Positions 1 through 10,530 of a stretch of DNA of 64,000 nucleotides are shown one piece after another. The notes beneath the pieces are model-generated. The model did not search any database and was not told where the DNA came from. It saw nothing but the letters and a program-made list of their open reading frames with translations. The stretch's first letter is position 1; the number at the start of each line of letters is the position of its first letter. Source of the stretch: Antedon mediterranea (Eukaryota; Echinodermata; Crinoidea; Comatulida; Antedonidae). Where the stretch lies: the NCBI RefSeq assembly GCF_964355755.1, contig NC_092673.1, positions 23,627,001-23,691,000 on the forward strand, read 5' to 3'. A program made the translations under genes and the position numbers.

Positions 1-37
1 CGTACGGTATTTATTAAGATAATTTGTTTAATTTCAG

Positions 38-268
38 GAACTAAATGTAATGGAAAACACTCTACGAAGATTCTTGTTTATGATAGTTTTCTCATCGGTT
101 TCTTGTACATTAACCACGACGACGACTCGCTATAAGGATGTACAACCTGTCTGCAATTATTCAGATCCAATTAACGGTAAATCAAAATTGTTGCGTTATA
201 AATGCCAAATACGCGGCATATTAAACCGGTGTAAAATGAGACTCATACATTACAATGTTACTGTTCTG

Positions 269-354
<86 letters not shown>

Positions 355-3300
355 TAAAATCCGCTACAAAAGATATTTTTCAAGAACCACCCATGATAGC
401 TTACAGACGTGATCAAAGCATTAGAGACACTTTAGTTAAATCTAAATTACAAAACAAAGGTAATGAATCAATTGGAACATTCAAATGTAATAGAAATAGA
501 TGTTCGACATGTAATTACGTTTCATGTTCAAACCAAATAGTAGGACCTTCTGGTAATTATGTGATCACAGATCGTATTACGTGCACCACTAGAAATCTAG
601 TTTATTGTATTTCGTGTACTAAATGTAATATGCTTTATATTGGTGAAACTAAACGCAGGTTAGGTGATAGGTTTGTAGAACATTTAAGGTCTATTAAACT
701 AAAGACTCCCGGATTACCTGTAGCCACCCAATTTTGTAATAATGAGCATTCCCTTTCGGATATTACTATTTCTGGTGTTAAAGTATGTAATGGTTCTGAG
801 ACATCTCGTAGAATTATAGAAGAAAGAATAATTGTAAAGCTTGGCACTCTTGCCCCTACCGGCATAAATGTACAATTTAGATCCTTTAAACATTAATTTT
901 GCCAGAGACATTCACATATTAACTATTATTTACACTTGAAGCTTTTGTCTTTGTTTTAAATTTCCTGCTTTATAAGCAACCATTCCTGCTTTGTACACCA
1001 TAGCTTTTGGAGGCGTGCCTTTATAACTATGCCTTTTGTTTGTTAACATTTTTGATTGGTTGATTTGTTTTATTATGTAATTTTGTGACTTATATATGTT
1101 ATCCTTTGTTACAATTCTTTTCACCTGATGATGGGCTATGCCCGAAACATGTCGTTAAAATAAATCTATATTGAGGCAGTTTTAACTTATTTGATCTTGA
1201 TTTTTTTATATATCCTGCCTATGCAGCTCTTTGATTTATATATATATATATAAATCAAAGAGCTGCATAGGCAGGATATAGAAAAAAATCAAGATCAAAT
1301 AAGTTAAAACTGCCTCAATATAGATTTATTTTAACGACATGTTTCGGGCATAGCCCATCATCAGGTGAAAAGAATTTTTATATATATATATATATATATA
1401 TTGTGCCAGTTCTGCGGTACATTTCATTTCGAAACCTGAGCTGCACTGACGAGATTAAGATCGAAACAGTACTGTCTGCAGATTGGATACATATATAATG
1501 AGCTATGCTCGACGCGATTATGAGATCATGTTCCGAATATGAGCACTGTTTTTATAATTTACAGTATGATTTATATATAATTTACACAGTGCTACGCAAC
1601 ATCATTGATTTATATATATATATATATATATATATAATCCAAAGGCAAATTACTGAAAAAAATGACAATGCTGTGGGTATCAGTGGCTGGATCTCAATGG
1701 AGATACAAAAATAAAAAGCGAAAAGCTAAATCAAAACGATAAAGCAAACAGCCAGAAAAGTTAGCAGAGCTTTCGGGCAACACTAGCCCTTCATCATATA
1801 TAATACTATAACGCTTGGTTATCATAAATCGTGTGCTCAAAAGGCTCTCAAATAGCTTTTTAAATAGATTTACAATAGATTCTCTGGGTTCATTTTGTCC
1901 CATGGTTTCCGCTCATTTTCCACTATAAATCCGAAAAAAAAAATCGCTTCTGAAAATATAATACTTTTCAGAGTTTCATAATTTACTATCATTATTTCTT
2001 TCATTATGTCATATTTATGTACTTGATGAATTCGATTCTTAGATTTGTTACTGTAACAAATAACTAATGACTTGAACATTATAATGATTTTATTACTTAA
2101 GTTGTGATTAGTAATGTACCGTTTACATAATCTTCGTAGAATTTTCATTAAATAGTTGTAAGAATGAGAACATTCTACATTTATGTTGTGGATACTATCG
2201 ATACTTATTATAATGTATGTAATGATAACCTGTAGCAACCCACGTCTTCTACAATTAGCAATAATATAACTATGTTACGACTGTTTTCACGGATGTACAG
2301 AATAATGCGTTAAGGTAATTTGCATAGAATTTCAACAACAATGTAATAAAACGCTTACACTTATGTTTATATGGTATATATACACTAGCTTTGCCATTAA
2401 ATTGAATGGATTATTATTTAATTATTTAACTTATTATATGTAGAACTTTAAATTTTCATATTGAAAACCTGCAGCACCTAACTAAATTTCTTTCTTAAAT
2501 CTTCTTTCTAATTTCTTTTCTCATTTCTTTCTAACGTATAGAAACGTCCATTGCCTTTATTGGGCAACCATTTTCAAACTTGCATGTGGTGGACGTCGGC
2601 ACTGAAGACCAGTTTTTATCGTGTTGCGCTGTAAATTTTGACCGAATCGAATGGTACTACAACACTAAATTAATCAATGGAGCTCCTTTCACTCTATGGG
2701 AAAACAATCAGGTCCTGTCCATTCAATCTATCGCCGAATTAAGTGGAAATTACACATGCGTTGCAATTAGTAAGGCCGAAAAACTAGAGCATGTTGTGAA
2801 GTTACTTGTAGAACCGAAATGTAAGTAATTGATTGATATGAAAGTGTCCTATTTTATGCACGGTAAATTTCAAAATAGTAGTCTTTGTATCCGCCTATAG
2901 TTGTGTGGTTAATTTAGCTGTGAAATTAAGTTTAGAAATTGACAGTATTCTGTAGAATCTAATGCTAATACCCTTTACCATTTTCATCATCCTTTATTGG
3001 TCATTATTGACAGTTTCAATAAAGCTAATTAATATGCTATTTTTTGTACAGCTTCTGGAAAGCCTGTGCGCTTGCATAATGAACTTTGTACCAAGCAAAA
3101 GGCTAACACTGGCGATAATGTGACGTTCCACTGCGTCTTTTTGGTGTCGGACGACAATCTATGTACAGAATTTATATGGACCAAAAATGGTTCATATCTG
3201 CAAATAATCAATTCTTCTTTGGCAATCGGTTATACAACTTATGTCGTGGATAATGATGCCTGTACAGAAGGGTTCGTTATTGTTAATATTATTATGATAA

Positions 3301-6300
3301 TACGCTAGCAAATACCGTACAACATTTCACGTATATGGACTAATATATATACCGTATTGATTCTCTTTCGTGTGCGTCAACCCACATTATATCTTTACCT
3401 TACACACCTGTTACACGAGTGGTACCGGTATCATGTCTAACGCAATAAATGTAAAAAGTGAAACCTGCATCCCATGTGGGACACTGTATACCCTCTACTG
3501 ATACTATAAAGTATAATTATTTAGAGGTTTGATATTTATGAGTTTGATATTTAGGCCCAGTTTAGGTTTACTGTCGCCAGACCTTACACACAATACCATT
3601 TTTTTAAATGCTGTACTTTGTCTTTTCATTAGAATCCAGAATATCTTGTTCATTATAAACATTTACTTTAAATTTATTCCATTGCTTAATATTTATATGT
3701 ATTCTACAGGAAGAACCACACGCGTGGTACTTACCTCTATATATACAATTTATCGGAAGAATCATTTGGAGAATACATCTTATTCGTAAGTCGTGAGGAA
3801 GTCCAGAGTTTTACACTTTATTTGTCTCAGCCAAGTACGTAACACCTTTGTATACGGTTAATTACAGTAAATTAATTATTTCTTGAAAGGTTGTTCATAT
3901 ATTTTTGACAATTTACTACTGCGCTTAGTAGGTTATAAAATGGTATATGGATGGGATGTTTTTGATACTCTGGCGTAGTTGTTCATATCAGGGAAGAATT
4001 TCACTCTTCCCTGTTCATCATACCACTTGACAACGGAGCTTGCGCTGATTTCTAGGGTTAAATTCGGGTCCACTAAAACACTGGTTACTGATGACCAACT
4101 AACCATTAGTCAGGAAGCTGGCGCAATACATAACAGTATTGTTATAATATTTTCTACAAACATACTTTCTAATATAGTAATTACTTTACGTAAATTATAA
4201 TTTTTATTATTTCAGATAAAAATAGATTGGAGAATAAAATTATTGCTAAATCATCAACAGATATTTACATAATTATTGTAGTTTGTTTTGGAATAACAGC
4301 GGTCATTTTAGCTTCACTTCTGACTTTCTTCTGTCTGAAAAAGATTTCAAGACAAAGCGGTAAGCCTAGCAATATTGTTAACAATAATTAATTTAACAGT
4401 CGACGTAGTGTATCATAGCGGTGTAGTAATAACAAAAACACTGAATAAATCGTTTTAATCACTGGTTATTTTAGTGTGGGTATTTTCTCTGTAAGCATAC
4501 TATTTTACTATATTTTTCATTGGATCAGTACCAGTTGATTGCGGGTCTTTGCAATGTCATGTATCACAAAATGATATAATAATAATAATAGTTCATTCTT
4601 ATATAGCGCATATAAGCAAACTCTCAATGCGCTGAACATTATTACCTCAGGCATTTCCTGATCAAACACCTATGGAAACATACTCCCATATATGCAGCTA
4701 GAATCAGCGTAAAGTTGTGTCTTGATCTAACCGGGTTCCAAATTATACCCCTGGGTGGAGAGAGGCAAACGTAAGTAAAGTATCTTGCCTAAGGATACAA
4801 GCAATGCGGCTTGTGAATATTTGTCTCTTTCTCTCGTCTCTTTCATCGACAGCTTTTTTAGAGTCCATACAAACAAAAAGATTGGAACCAGAATGCTTGA
4901 AATTAGATCCAATATTCGAGGATCTTGAAATCTTGTTTGAAGAACAGGTAGCCTGGAGTCAAAGAAAGGCAATTGGAAAAGGCCGATTCGGGAATGTATT
5001 TGAATGCCCGGTCTTTGGCATCATTAGGAAGAACGAATACGTTAACGTTGCCATCAAAGTTCCTAAAGGTAGAAGTTTATATTATATAATGCCTTACCCA
5101 TTTAGGCCTACAATTATATGGATTATTGTCAGTATACTGTATGAGAGTGATGAGACGCTTTGAAATGTAATTGTTTTTTAATTAAATTATTTGTTTTTGT
5201 ATATCTCAGAGCAAACATAATTTCTATGGAAATTTTATATGCAAATGACAATAAATGGAAATTATTTTCCATTGATGAATAAATGAAGTTGAAATAAATT
5301 AAATTTTAATTTTACGTTGATGTCTTCTTATTATTCATTTGTTTTATGCATACTAGATCATGCGTCATCGGCTGAGAAGGACGACTTAAAGAACGAAATT
5401 GAAATCTTAATGCAACTTAGAAATCATTTCAACATTGTAGAAATTGTCGCATGTCATACTAAAAAAGACCCTATCATGTTGATCACTGAGCTTCTACCAT
5501 ACGGTTGTCTACTGCAGTTTTTAAGGACAAGCTTGCAAGTATGTTATGTCTTCTGATAACATTTAGGTTTTATGTAGTTTTGATTAATGATTAATGATGC
5601 CATAATGTCTGCCTGATATTTAAGATAAAATTGAGATTAGACTATAAATTAGTCACTATTGCAAACAAAATGGAAACATTCAAGAAGTAAAGGCCTATTT
5701 ACACTAGGACGATAACGATCGACGATAAATAGACAAATATGCATTGTTCATACATAAAACAAAAGAAATCTAAACAGTTTTTATTCTAGAACTCTTATTT
5801 ATGCTTCCTATCATGACAATGATATTTTTACACGTCCAATCAAATGACTTCATGATTAGTAACAACAATAATAATAATCGTGACAATACAACGATTTTGT
5901 TTTTGTTTTTATTGATCATGACGTCATTTAATTGGATTTTTAAAAATATTCTTTTCATCAAAGACAGCATAATGAGTATTCTATAATTGTAGAACGAAAA
6001 AATTTATAAATTATTTTATTTTATGTAAGAAAAATGTATGATTATCTATTTGTCGTCGTTTGTTGTCGTCATAGTATAAATGGGCCTTAAGGTAGGCGTA
6101 TTCAGAGACTGATCTCGCTTATTATACTCCTTAGTGGACAATTATGATTCCTCATTCACTCGTTTCAATTTATTCACCTTTCTGCTAATCTTTTTTAGAT
6201 TGAGAGATATAATTATTTTGCCTACATCCACATAAGTTTCTCCTTATTAATTTTATTTGGATTTATCTTATTTACTGTTACAGATGCATGAAAATGGAGA

Positions 6301-8528
6301 GTTCTCCGATCCAATTTATAATATTGATAAACCTAGAATTCTTTACGATGTTAGTAGACAGATTGCAAATGGAATGGTAAGTGCCCATACTACAAAGAGG
6401 GTAAAATAAGTTTTTCAATTTTCTTGGCATTTTTTTTTTCATTTATAGTATTATCAGTAGGCCTACATCAGTATTGTTTACTTTTTGTATCAATTATTTC
6501 AATTCAGTTATGCTTCACAAAGTTACACTATGAAATATAAGTGTAATAAAATATAGAATTAAGAAAATTATATAAAAAATAAAGTCTATACGATGACAGA
6601 TTACAAATGGCATGGTACTACAAGCATTTTAAAATACAACTATTTGTCCTACGGAATTATGACATTTTGTTACAGAATCTTGCAATTGCTGTGAAGTTGT
6701 AGCTTAGTATTAAACGTGCTTTCTATCCAATATGAAATTCATGATTCAATTTACGCTATTTGTATATGCTTAGACTTACGTAGCAGACAATAAAATAGTC
6801 CATGGAGATCTTGCAGCCAGAAATATTCTAGTTGGTGAGAATATGAATGTCAAAATCGCAGATTTCGGTTTGGCAAAAGATGTTTACGAAACTGGTTACA
6901 TGCGTTTGGACGATGGAGAAATACCTGTGAAATGGTATAGCATTGAAACTATTTTGAAGAACATTGTTTCAACAAAAAGCGATATGTAAGTAATTGAACT
7001 TCCTCTTCCTATTACACCCAACAAATCCTTATTATTATTCTTAACATTCTCAGATATAACATTTTCTGGAAATTGTTATCGTAAATTTTATAGCAAACAT
7101 ATAAATAGGGGCCATGTCTAACCGAATTCCTGATTAACATTTCATCTAAATAGATTGAAATTATATGTCGCCTACAGTATGTTTGTGTTTCAATATGCGA
7201 TAGACTTATTTAACCTACAGCAAATAAAATACAAATATTTCTTTTAATCTGAACTTTTTTACTGTTTTTTGTTGGTTTTTCAGTTGGTCTTATGGAGTAC
7301 TTCTATATGAAATTTTCTCCAGTGGCAGTTCGCCATATCCTGGTATCATTGCACATACTTTACCAGAGATGTTAAAGAATGGGTATCGAATGGCTAGGCC
7401 GTCTTGTGAGTGTCCAGAGCCAGCGTAAGTAATACAAAACACTCTAAACAAAAACCTGATTTAAGAAATGGACACAAAGTAGGCCTAGTAAATCTAAACT
7501 ATTATTGTCTCCTGTGGAGTATTTTTTTAATGTAAATAAAAATCACTAACACATACTCAGTTTTTTCTAGATTGTCTTCTGTAGGTTTCCATACGTGTTG
7601 GATCCCAAAAAAATGACTATGGTAATAATGTTCAGCGCTTAGAGGTTTCATACATTAGGTGCTATATAAATCCAGGATATTATTATTATTATTATAATTC
7701 AAAACATTTTAAAACAACTTTTAAAAACATAGACAGCTTTGTGCGCAGTTTCTAAACAAATTCTTTTTTTTTGGTTCCATGTACACGATTATACGCACTG
7801 TATACAGGTTCGTCACAAGCATTTTCTAGCATTAGAACACAATGAAATTTATTCAGTAAACTAGTAGAATCAGTCAATTCCCGAACTTTGATTGTTTGAT
7901 TTGTTTTGTGTAATAATTATTAAATGATATTCTTTTGTGGTAGATACAAACTGATGTTAACATGTTGGGAAGAAGTTCCAACAAACCGACCGTCATTTAA
8001 GGATCTTTACAAAACAATTGATTCAATTCTTAAAGACTTGACGTCAGAGGAAAATCCATATATAGATCTTGATGAAGACATGAACGATGAATATTCAACA
8101 ATGGTAATATAACACAATTTCGATTTGTGTCGACCACCGATTATCTGACCAGCGCATGTGTCGTCGATCGTCTGTGAAATCTCTAAAACTGTGTCGCGTA
8201 ATACTATAGTGATGTATCACGTCCTAACTGACCCCCGCATGCGCACAATACATTAAGTTAAATAACTGTGTTATAGATCTTCGCAAATCGAAAGTACCCT
8301 ATTAGCGCTGGCCTAATATGCAAAACACGTAGACTACCGTAACTAACGAACATCGAACTTGGATGTTAAATGGAACTAACAATGCATTTACTTATTCTTT
8401 TTGTTTAGATTATAATTCAAAATCCACCGAAAGAAAAACATTCGTCGTGCTGTCCAGTTGAAGAAGAAATACAACCATGCCTAAGCCCGGTTTATGAAAC
8501 ATTTTTATCAGATGTTGTAACTGCTTGA
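38..8528 (+). CDS. Ig-domain receptor tyrosine kinase, 13 coding exons, 720 aa
   Basis: Single-pass cell-surface tyrosine kinase. Coding exons: 50-176, 2542-2820, 3052-3271, 3710-3834, 3992-4135, 4216-4359, 4853-5068, 5357-5538, 6284-6376, 6774-6985, 7284-7424, 7944-8103, 8409-8528. All have AG/GT borders and phases that join into one frame ending TGA. The first exon follows an acceptor at 36-37, so a 5'UTR exon lies outside the window. Order: signal peptide (about 1-19), one canonical Ig domain (43-135), a second Ig-like region, a half Ig, a transmembrane helix (about 315-338), then kinase (about 381-650). Seen in the kinase: GKGRFG loop 388-393, VAIK lysine K415, HGDLAARN 520-527, DFG 540-542. 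The kinase insert is very short. Tail tyrosines include Y667 and Y678 (YSTM, a YxxM PI3K-type site). Closest in style to FGFR/VEGFR/PDGFR-like invertebrate RTKs; exact orthology is not assignable by eye. Catalytic residues look intact. Confidence 0.9.
45..50 (+). promoter_or_regulatory. Start-stop mini-uORF overlapping the RTK start
   Basis: ATGTAA lies directly before the RTK ATG, sharing its final A with the main start codon at 50-52 (ATGTAATGG). A start-stop element here could stall or recycle scanning ribosomes. The main ATG is chosen because it opens a signal peptide (MENTLRRFLFMIVFSSVSC). The frame stays open upstream to the acceptor at 36-37, so an earlier start in an upstream exon is not excluded. 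Confidence 0.4.
269..350. repeat. (TA)n microsatellite
   Basis: About 80 nt of almost perfect TA dinucleotides in RTK intron 1, immediately before the PLE remnant. It creates artificial YIYIYI reading frames on the plus strand. Confidence 0.95.
351..896 (+). mobile_element. 5'-truncated Penelope-like element (GIY-YIG end)
   Basis: An open frame runs from about 351 to the TAA at 894-896. It carries a Cys-rich stretch (CNRNRCSTCNYVSC, then CTTRNLVYCISCTKC) followed by MLYIGETKRRLGDRFVEH. This is the zinc-finger-like linker plus GIY-YIG endonuclease found at the C-terminus of Penelope-like retroelements. The reverse transcriptase part is missing, so it is a 5'-truncated, inactive copy. It lies in RTK intron 1 on the same strand as the gene. 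Its first residues come from the TA microsatellite and are not genuine. It is followed within 230 nt by the inverted repeat at 1114-1374, which carries hammerhead motifs typical of PLE terminal repeats. Confidence 0.8.
1116..1162 (+). ncRNA. Hammerhead ribozyme-like motif, PLE type (left arm)
   Basis: Core CTGATGA at 1125-1131, a hairpin GGGC-TAT-GCCC at 1133-1143, GAAAC at 1144-1148, then ATGTC with predicted cleavage after C1153. Flanks TTTTCAC (before the core) and GTTAAAA (after the site) can pair as stem I with one mismatch. Stem III would be only ACATGT, self-complementary and too small for a stable monomer, as in PLE hammerheads thought to act as dimers. One unpaired T sits between the CTGATGA core and stem II, which lowers certainty about activity. 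Confidence 0.6.
1326..1373 (-). ncRNA. Hammerhead ribozyme-like motif, PLE type (right arm)
   Basis: Mirror copy of the left-arm motif: on the minus strand CTGATGA is at 1364-1358, followed by the same stem II, GAAAC and ATGTC, with cleavage predicted after the C at 1336. The two motifs lie in opposite orientation on the two arms of the palindrome. Confidence 0.58.
1590..1800 (-). mobile_element. PLE-type terminal repeat, copy 1 (degraded hammerhead)
   Basis: Closely matches 60298-60481 (ATCCAAAGGCAAATTACTG, ATCTCAATGGAGATACAAAA, TTTCGGGCAACACTAGCCCT). On the minus strand the end reads ATGATGA AGGGC..GCCC GAAAGCTC, a hammerhead core with its first C changed to A, so this copy is probably inactive. 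It starts in a TA run. Confidence 0.65.
1801..2541 (+). other. Remainder of RTK intron 1
   Basis: AT-rich, with no element I recognise. It ends in a pyrimidine-rich stretch (TTTCTTTCTAACGTATAG) that forms the acceptor of exon 2. Confidence 0.6.
4575..4806 (-). mobile_element. SINE-like dispersed repeat (reverse orientation)
   Basis: Read on the minus strand it ends in AATGTTCAGCGC...GCTATATAA...(TAT)n, matching the shorter copy at 7618-7695 in the opposite orientation. The inner part (CCGGGTTCCAAATTATACCC) resembles a widespread invertebrate short interspersed repeat. It stops about 45 nt before the acceptor of the first kinase exon (AG at 4851-4852). Confidence 0.55.
5688..6091. mobile_element. 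Fold-back MITE in RTK intron
   Basis: Termini TAAAGGCCTATTTACACTA.. and ..AGTATAAATGGGCCTTAAG are inverted repeats. The similarity continues inward: ACGATAACGATCGACGATAAATAG against CTATTTGTCGTCGTTTGTTGTCG, and TCAAATGACTTCATGA against ATCATGACGTCATTTAA. The whole 400 bp is an imperfect palindrome with no transposase, which explains open frames on both strands. Confidence 0.7.
7618..7695 (+). mobile_element. SINE-like dispersed repeat, short copy
   Basis: AATGTTCAGCGC, then GCTATATAA, then (ATT)n: the 3' end of the same family as 4575-4806, here on the plus strand in the RTK intron before the last kinase exon. Confidence 0.55.
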
Positions 8529-8686
8529 GAAGTTAAAAGAACGATCTTATGTCCATTTTAATAACATAAATTATATATGTAATTTCAAAATGATGACGCT
8601 CTTTTACCAAATCTTTCAGTGTTCACTGAATGAGAATTGTCATTTTACTGTACACGTTTTGAATTATTCATCTCTCAATTATTCAA

Positions 8687-8692
8687 ATTAAA
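8687..8692 (+). terminator. Possible RTK polyadenylation signal (ATTAAA)
   Basis: ATTAAA lies about 160 nt after the RTK stop codon. A canonical AATAAA occurs further on near 9101, so the true 3' end is uncertain. Confidence 0.3.
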
Positions 8693-9398
8693 GAACTGAA
8701 AGATTGTTCAAAAAGCGTTTTCCTACAATAAGTATTGAAGACCGTTCAAGAATACACAAATTATTTATTCAAAACAACACTTTGTAGTAATGATGCACAT
8801 TATTTATTTTACTGGTTATAATATCCGTCATTATTTCTTACTTACTGAAAGCACCTTTTTAGTTACTGTATATATTCATATATAATTAGTAGTACAGTAT
8901 TAGAACTACATTATTCGGCACAGAAGTAATGTACTGGCGTATAGTAAACTCCATTTTTTTTATCAAAAGGAAGACAATCTCTGAATTATTACTATGGCAA
9001 TTCAAATTATTATTACAATATAACCATTATTAAAGATGAATCAAATGGAAATAATCAATATCACTCGTAAGCATTTTTGGGTTTCCTTTAAATGCCAGCA
9101 ATAAAGTAAATGGTTTACTTTTTATGTATTTTATTTTGGTAATGATTTTCCAAATAAATTCAAATCAAATCATAATAAATTTATGATATTCTGGTTTATT
9201 GCAAAAATAGTTCCTGAACGGAATTGATTTATTTCACATCGGTCAACATGCATGCTTGCCTGAAATTCAACTTTTCATTCATTATTGCCGGAAAAAAAAA
9301 CAACGTAACATTATGAACAAAACATTGCAATAAAAAGTTAAACAAAGATTTCTCTAGTCAAGTTTAACCCCCATTTACTGAAACAAGGCCAACAGCCA

Positions 9399-10195
9399 TT
9401 AAGTCGCGTGCTACAATGCATAGTGATACCAGACCGACAGACAAACAGACCGACAGACAGACAGACCGACAGACAGACGGACCGACCGACATAGTGAACT
9501 ATACTGACCGAAATTACTGAACATGTTTAAAAATGTTGAAATGTTTAAAAACATTTATATTTTTTTAATTTACACGTGCGTAGCCTGTCACTTTTGACGT
9601 GCTCGTATAACGTAATTTCGAGTTGAAAAGTAAGTCAAGAAAACAGAAATCGGGTAAAAAGAGTGCGCAATAACATTTAACGCGCAGTGCGCGTGCAAAA
9701 ATCTGCGCACTCATGGCAATTTTGTAAACGCTTAAAATTGCCTGAAACGTACTCTTATTTCATCGAAAATAAATTTTGAAAATTTTAAGCGCGCGTACGC
9801 ATGCGTTACATGCGCTACGCACGTAATTGTATTGCCATATGATGATTTATGCCCTGAAATTTATGAGTACCAAATTTTATTTAATTGTGATTCATGGTTG
9901 TTAAGATATGATTACAAACGTGATTTCGTTAAATCGTGCGTAGACCGCGTAATTTTTTATTGCGCACCGTGAAAACATAACCACATCGATTCCTGGCCAT
10001 AAGGAATATTCTGTGAAAAATTGACTTAGCTAGATTAAACTGATATCAAGATAAGGTCATAAAGCGATAAAACGCATAGTGATACCGGACCGACAGACAG
10101 ACAGACAGACCGACAGACAGACCGACAGACAGACAGACAGACAGACAGACCGACCGACCGACATAGTGAACTATAGAGTCGCTTCCACGCGACTA
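9399..10195. mobile_element. Composite repeat with (GACA)n cores and AGTCGCGTG ends
   Basis: Two same-orientation blocks, 9416-9508 and 10074-10176, each run GCATAGTGATACC, a GACA/GACC microsatellite, then CGACATAGTGAACTATA. The outer ends are inverted: AAGTCGCGTG at the left and CACGCGACTA at the right. Between them is AT-rich DNA with CpG-rich patches (GCGCGCGTACGCATGCGTTA). No coding capacity. Reads as a non-autonomous DNA element or an array of one. Confidence 0.55.
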
Positions 10196-10399
10196 AAAAC
10201 AAACAGATAGTACATTAATTTGATCTGAACAAACAAGTTTTCTTAAAATTCTTTATAGTTTAAATTATATTATGAATAATCTTATACTAACGCTTGACAT
10301 CAGATAAATACAAATCAAAATATGATGTTCAATTTGTTTTATGAATACTTTTCTGGAACTAAAGGCTTCGGATATCAACTGAAATAATATCGTTCCATG

Positions 10400-10405
10400 T
10401 TTATT
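10400..10405 (-). terminator. RING gene polyadenylation signal
   Basis: AATAAA on the minus strand (TTTATT as written), about 130 nt downstream of the RING gene stop codon. Confidence 0.5.
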
Positions 10406-10530
10406 TAGAGTCAGCAACAACCATTATGTTATGGACGAACACTCCTTTTTACAAACCTAGAGACTATCACGGAAAAATGTCTAGTGCATAATGATTTGTT
10501 CCTTATTACAAGCCTAACTACGGGCTTGTG

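Larger units (their letters stand above)
1114..1374. repeat. Large inverted repeat, probable PLE terminal repeats
   Basis: Left arm 1114-1232 and right arm 1250-1374 are reverse complements with about one mismatch over roughly 120 nt, separated by a short TA run. Both arms contain the segment from TTCTTTTCACCTGATGA through GAAACATGTCGTTAAAA to TATGCAGCTCTTTGATTTA. PLEs often carry inverted or tandem pseudo-LTRs, and a PLE endonuclease remnant sits just upstream, so I read this as two head-to-head PLE terminal repeats. Confidence 0.85.

Noticed and set aside
255-350. N-terminal YIYIYI extension of the PLE frame
   Set aside because: Translation of the TA microsatellite; not part of the element.
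635-911. Minus-strand frames over the PLE remnant
   Set aside because: Antisense shadows of the GIY-YIG frame.
5770-5986. Paired plus and minus frames in an RTK intron
   Set aside because: Both fall in the palindromic MITE 5688-6091.
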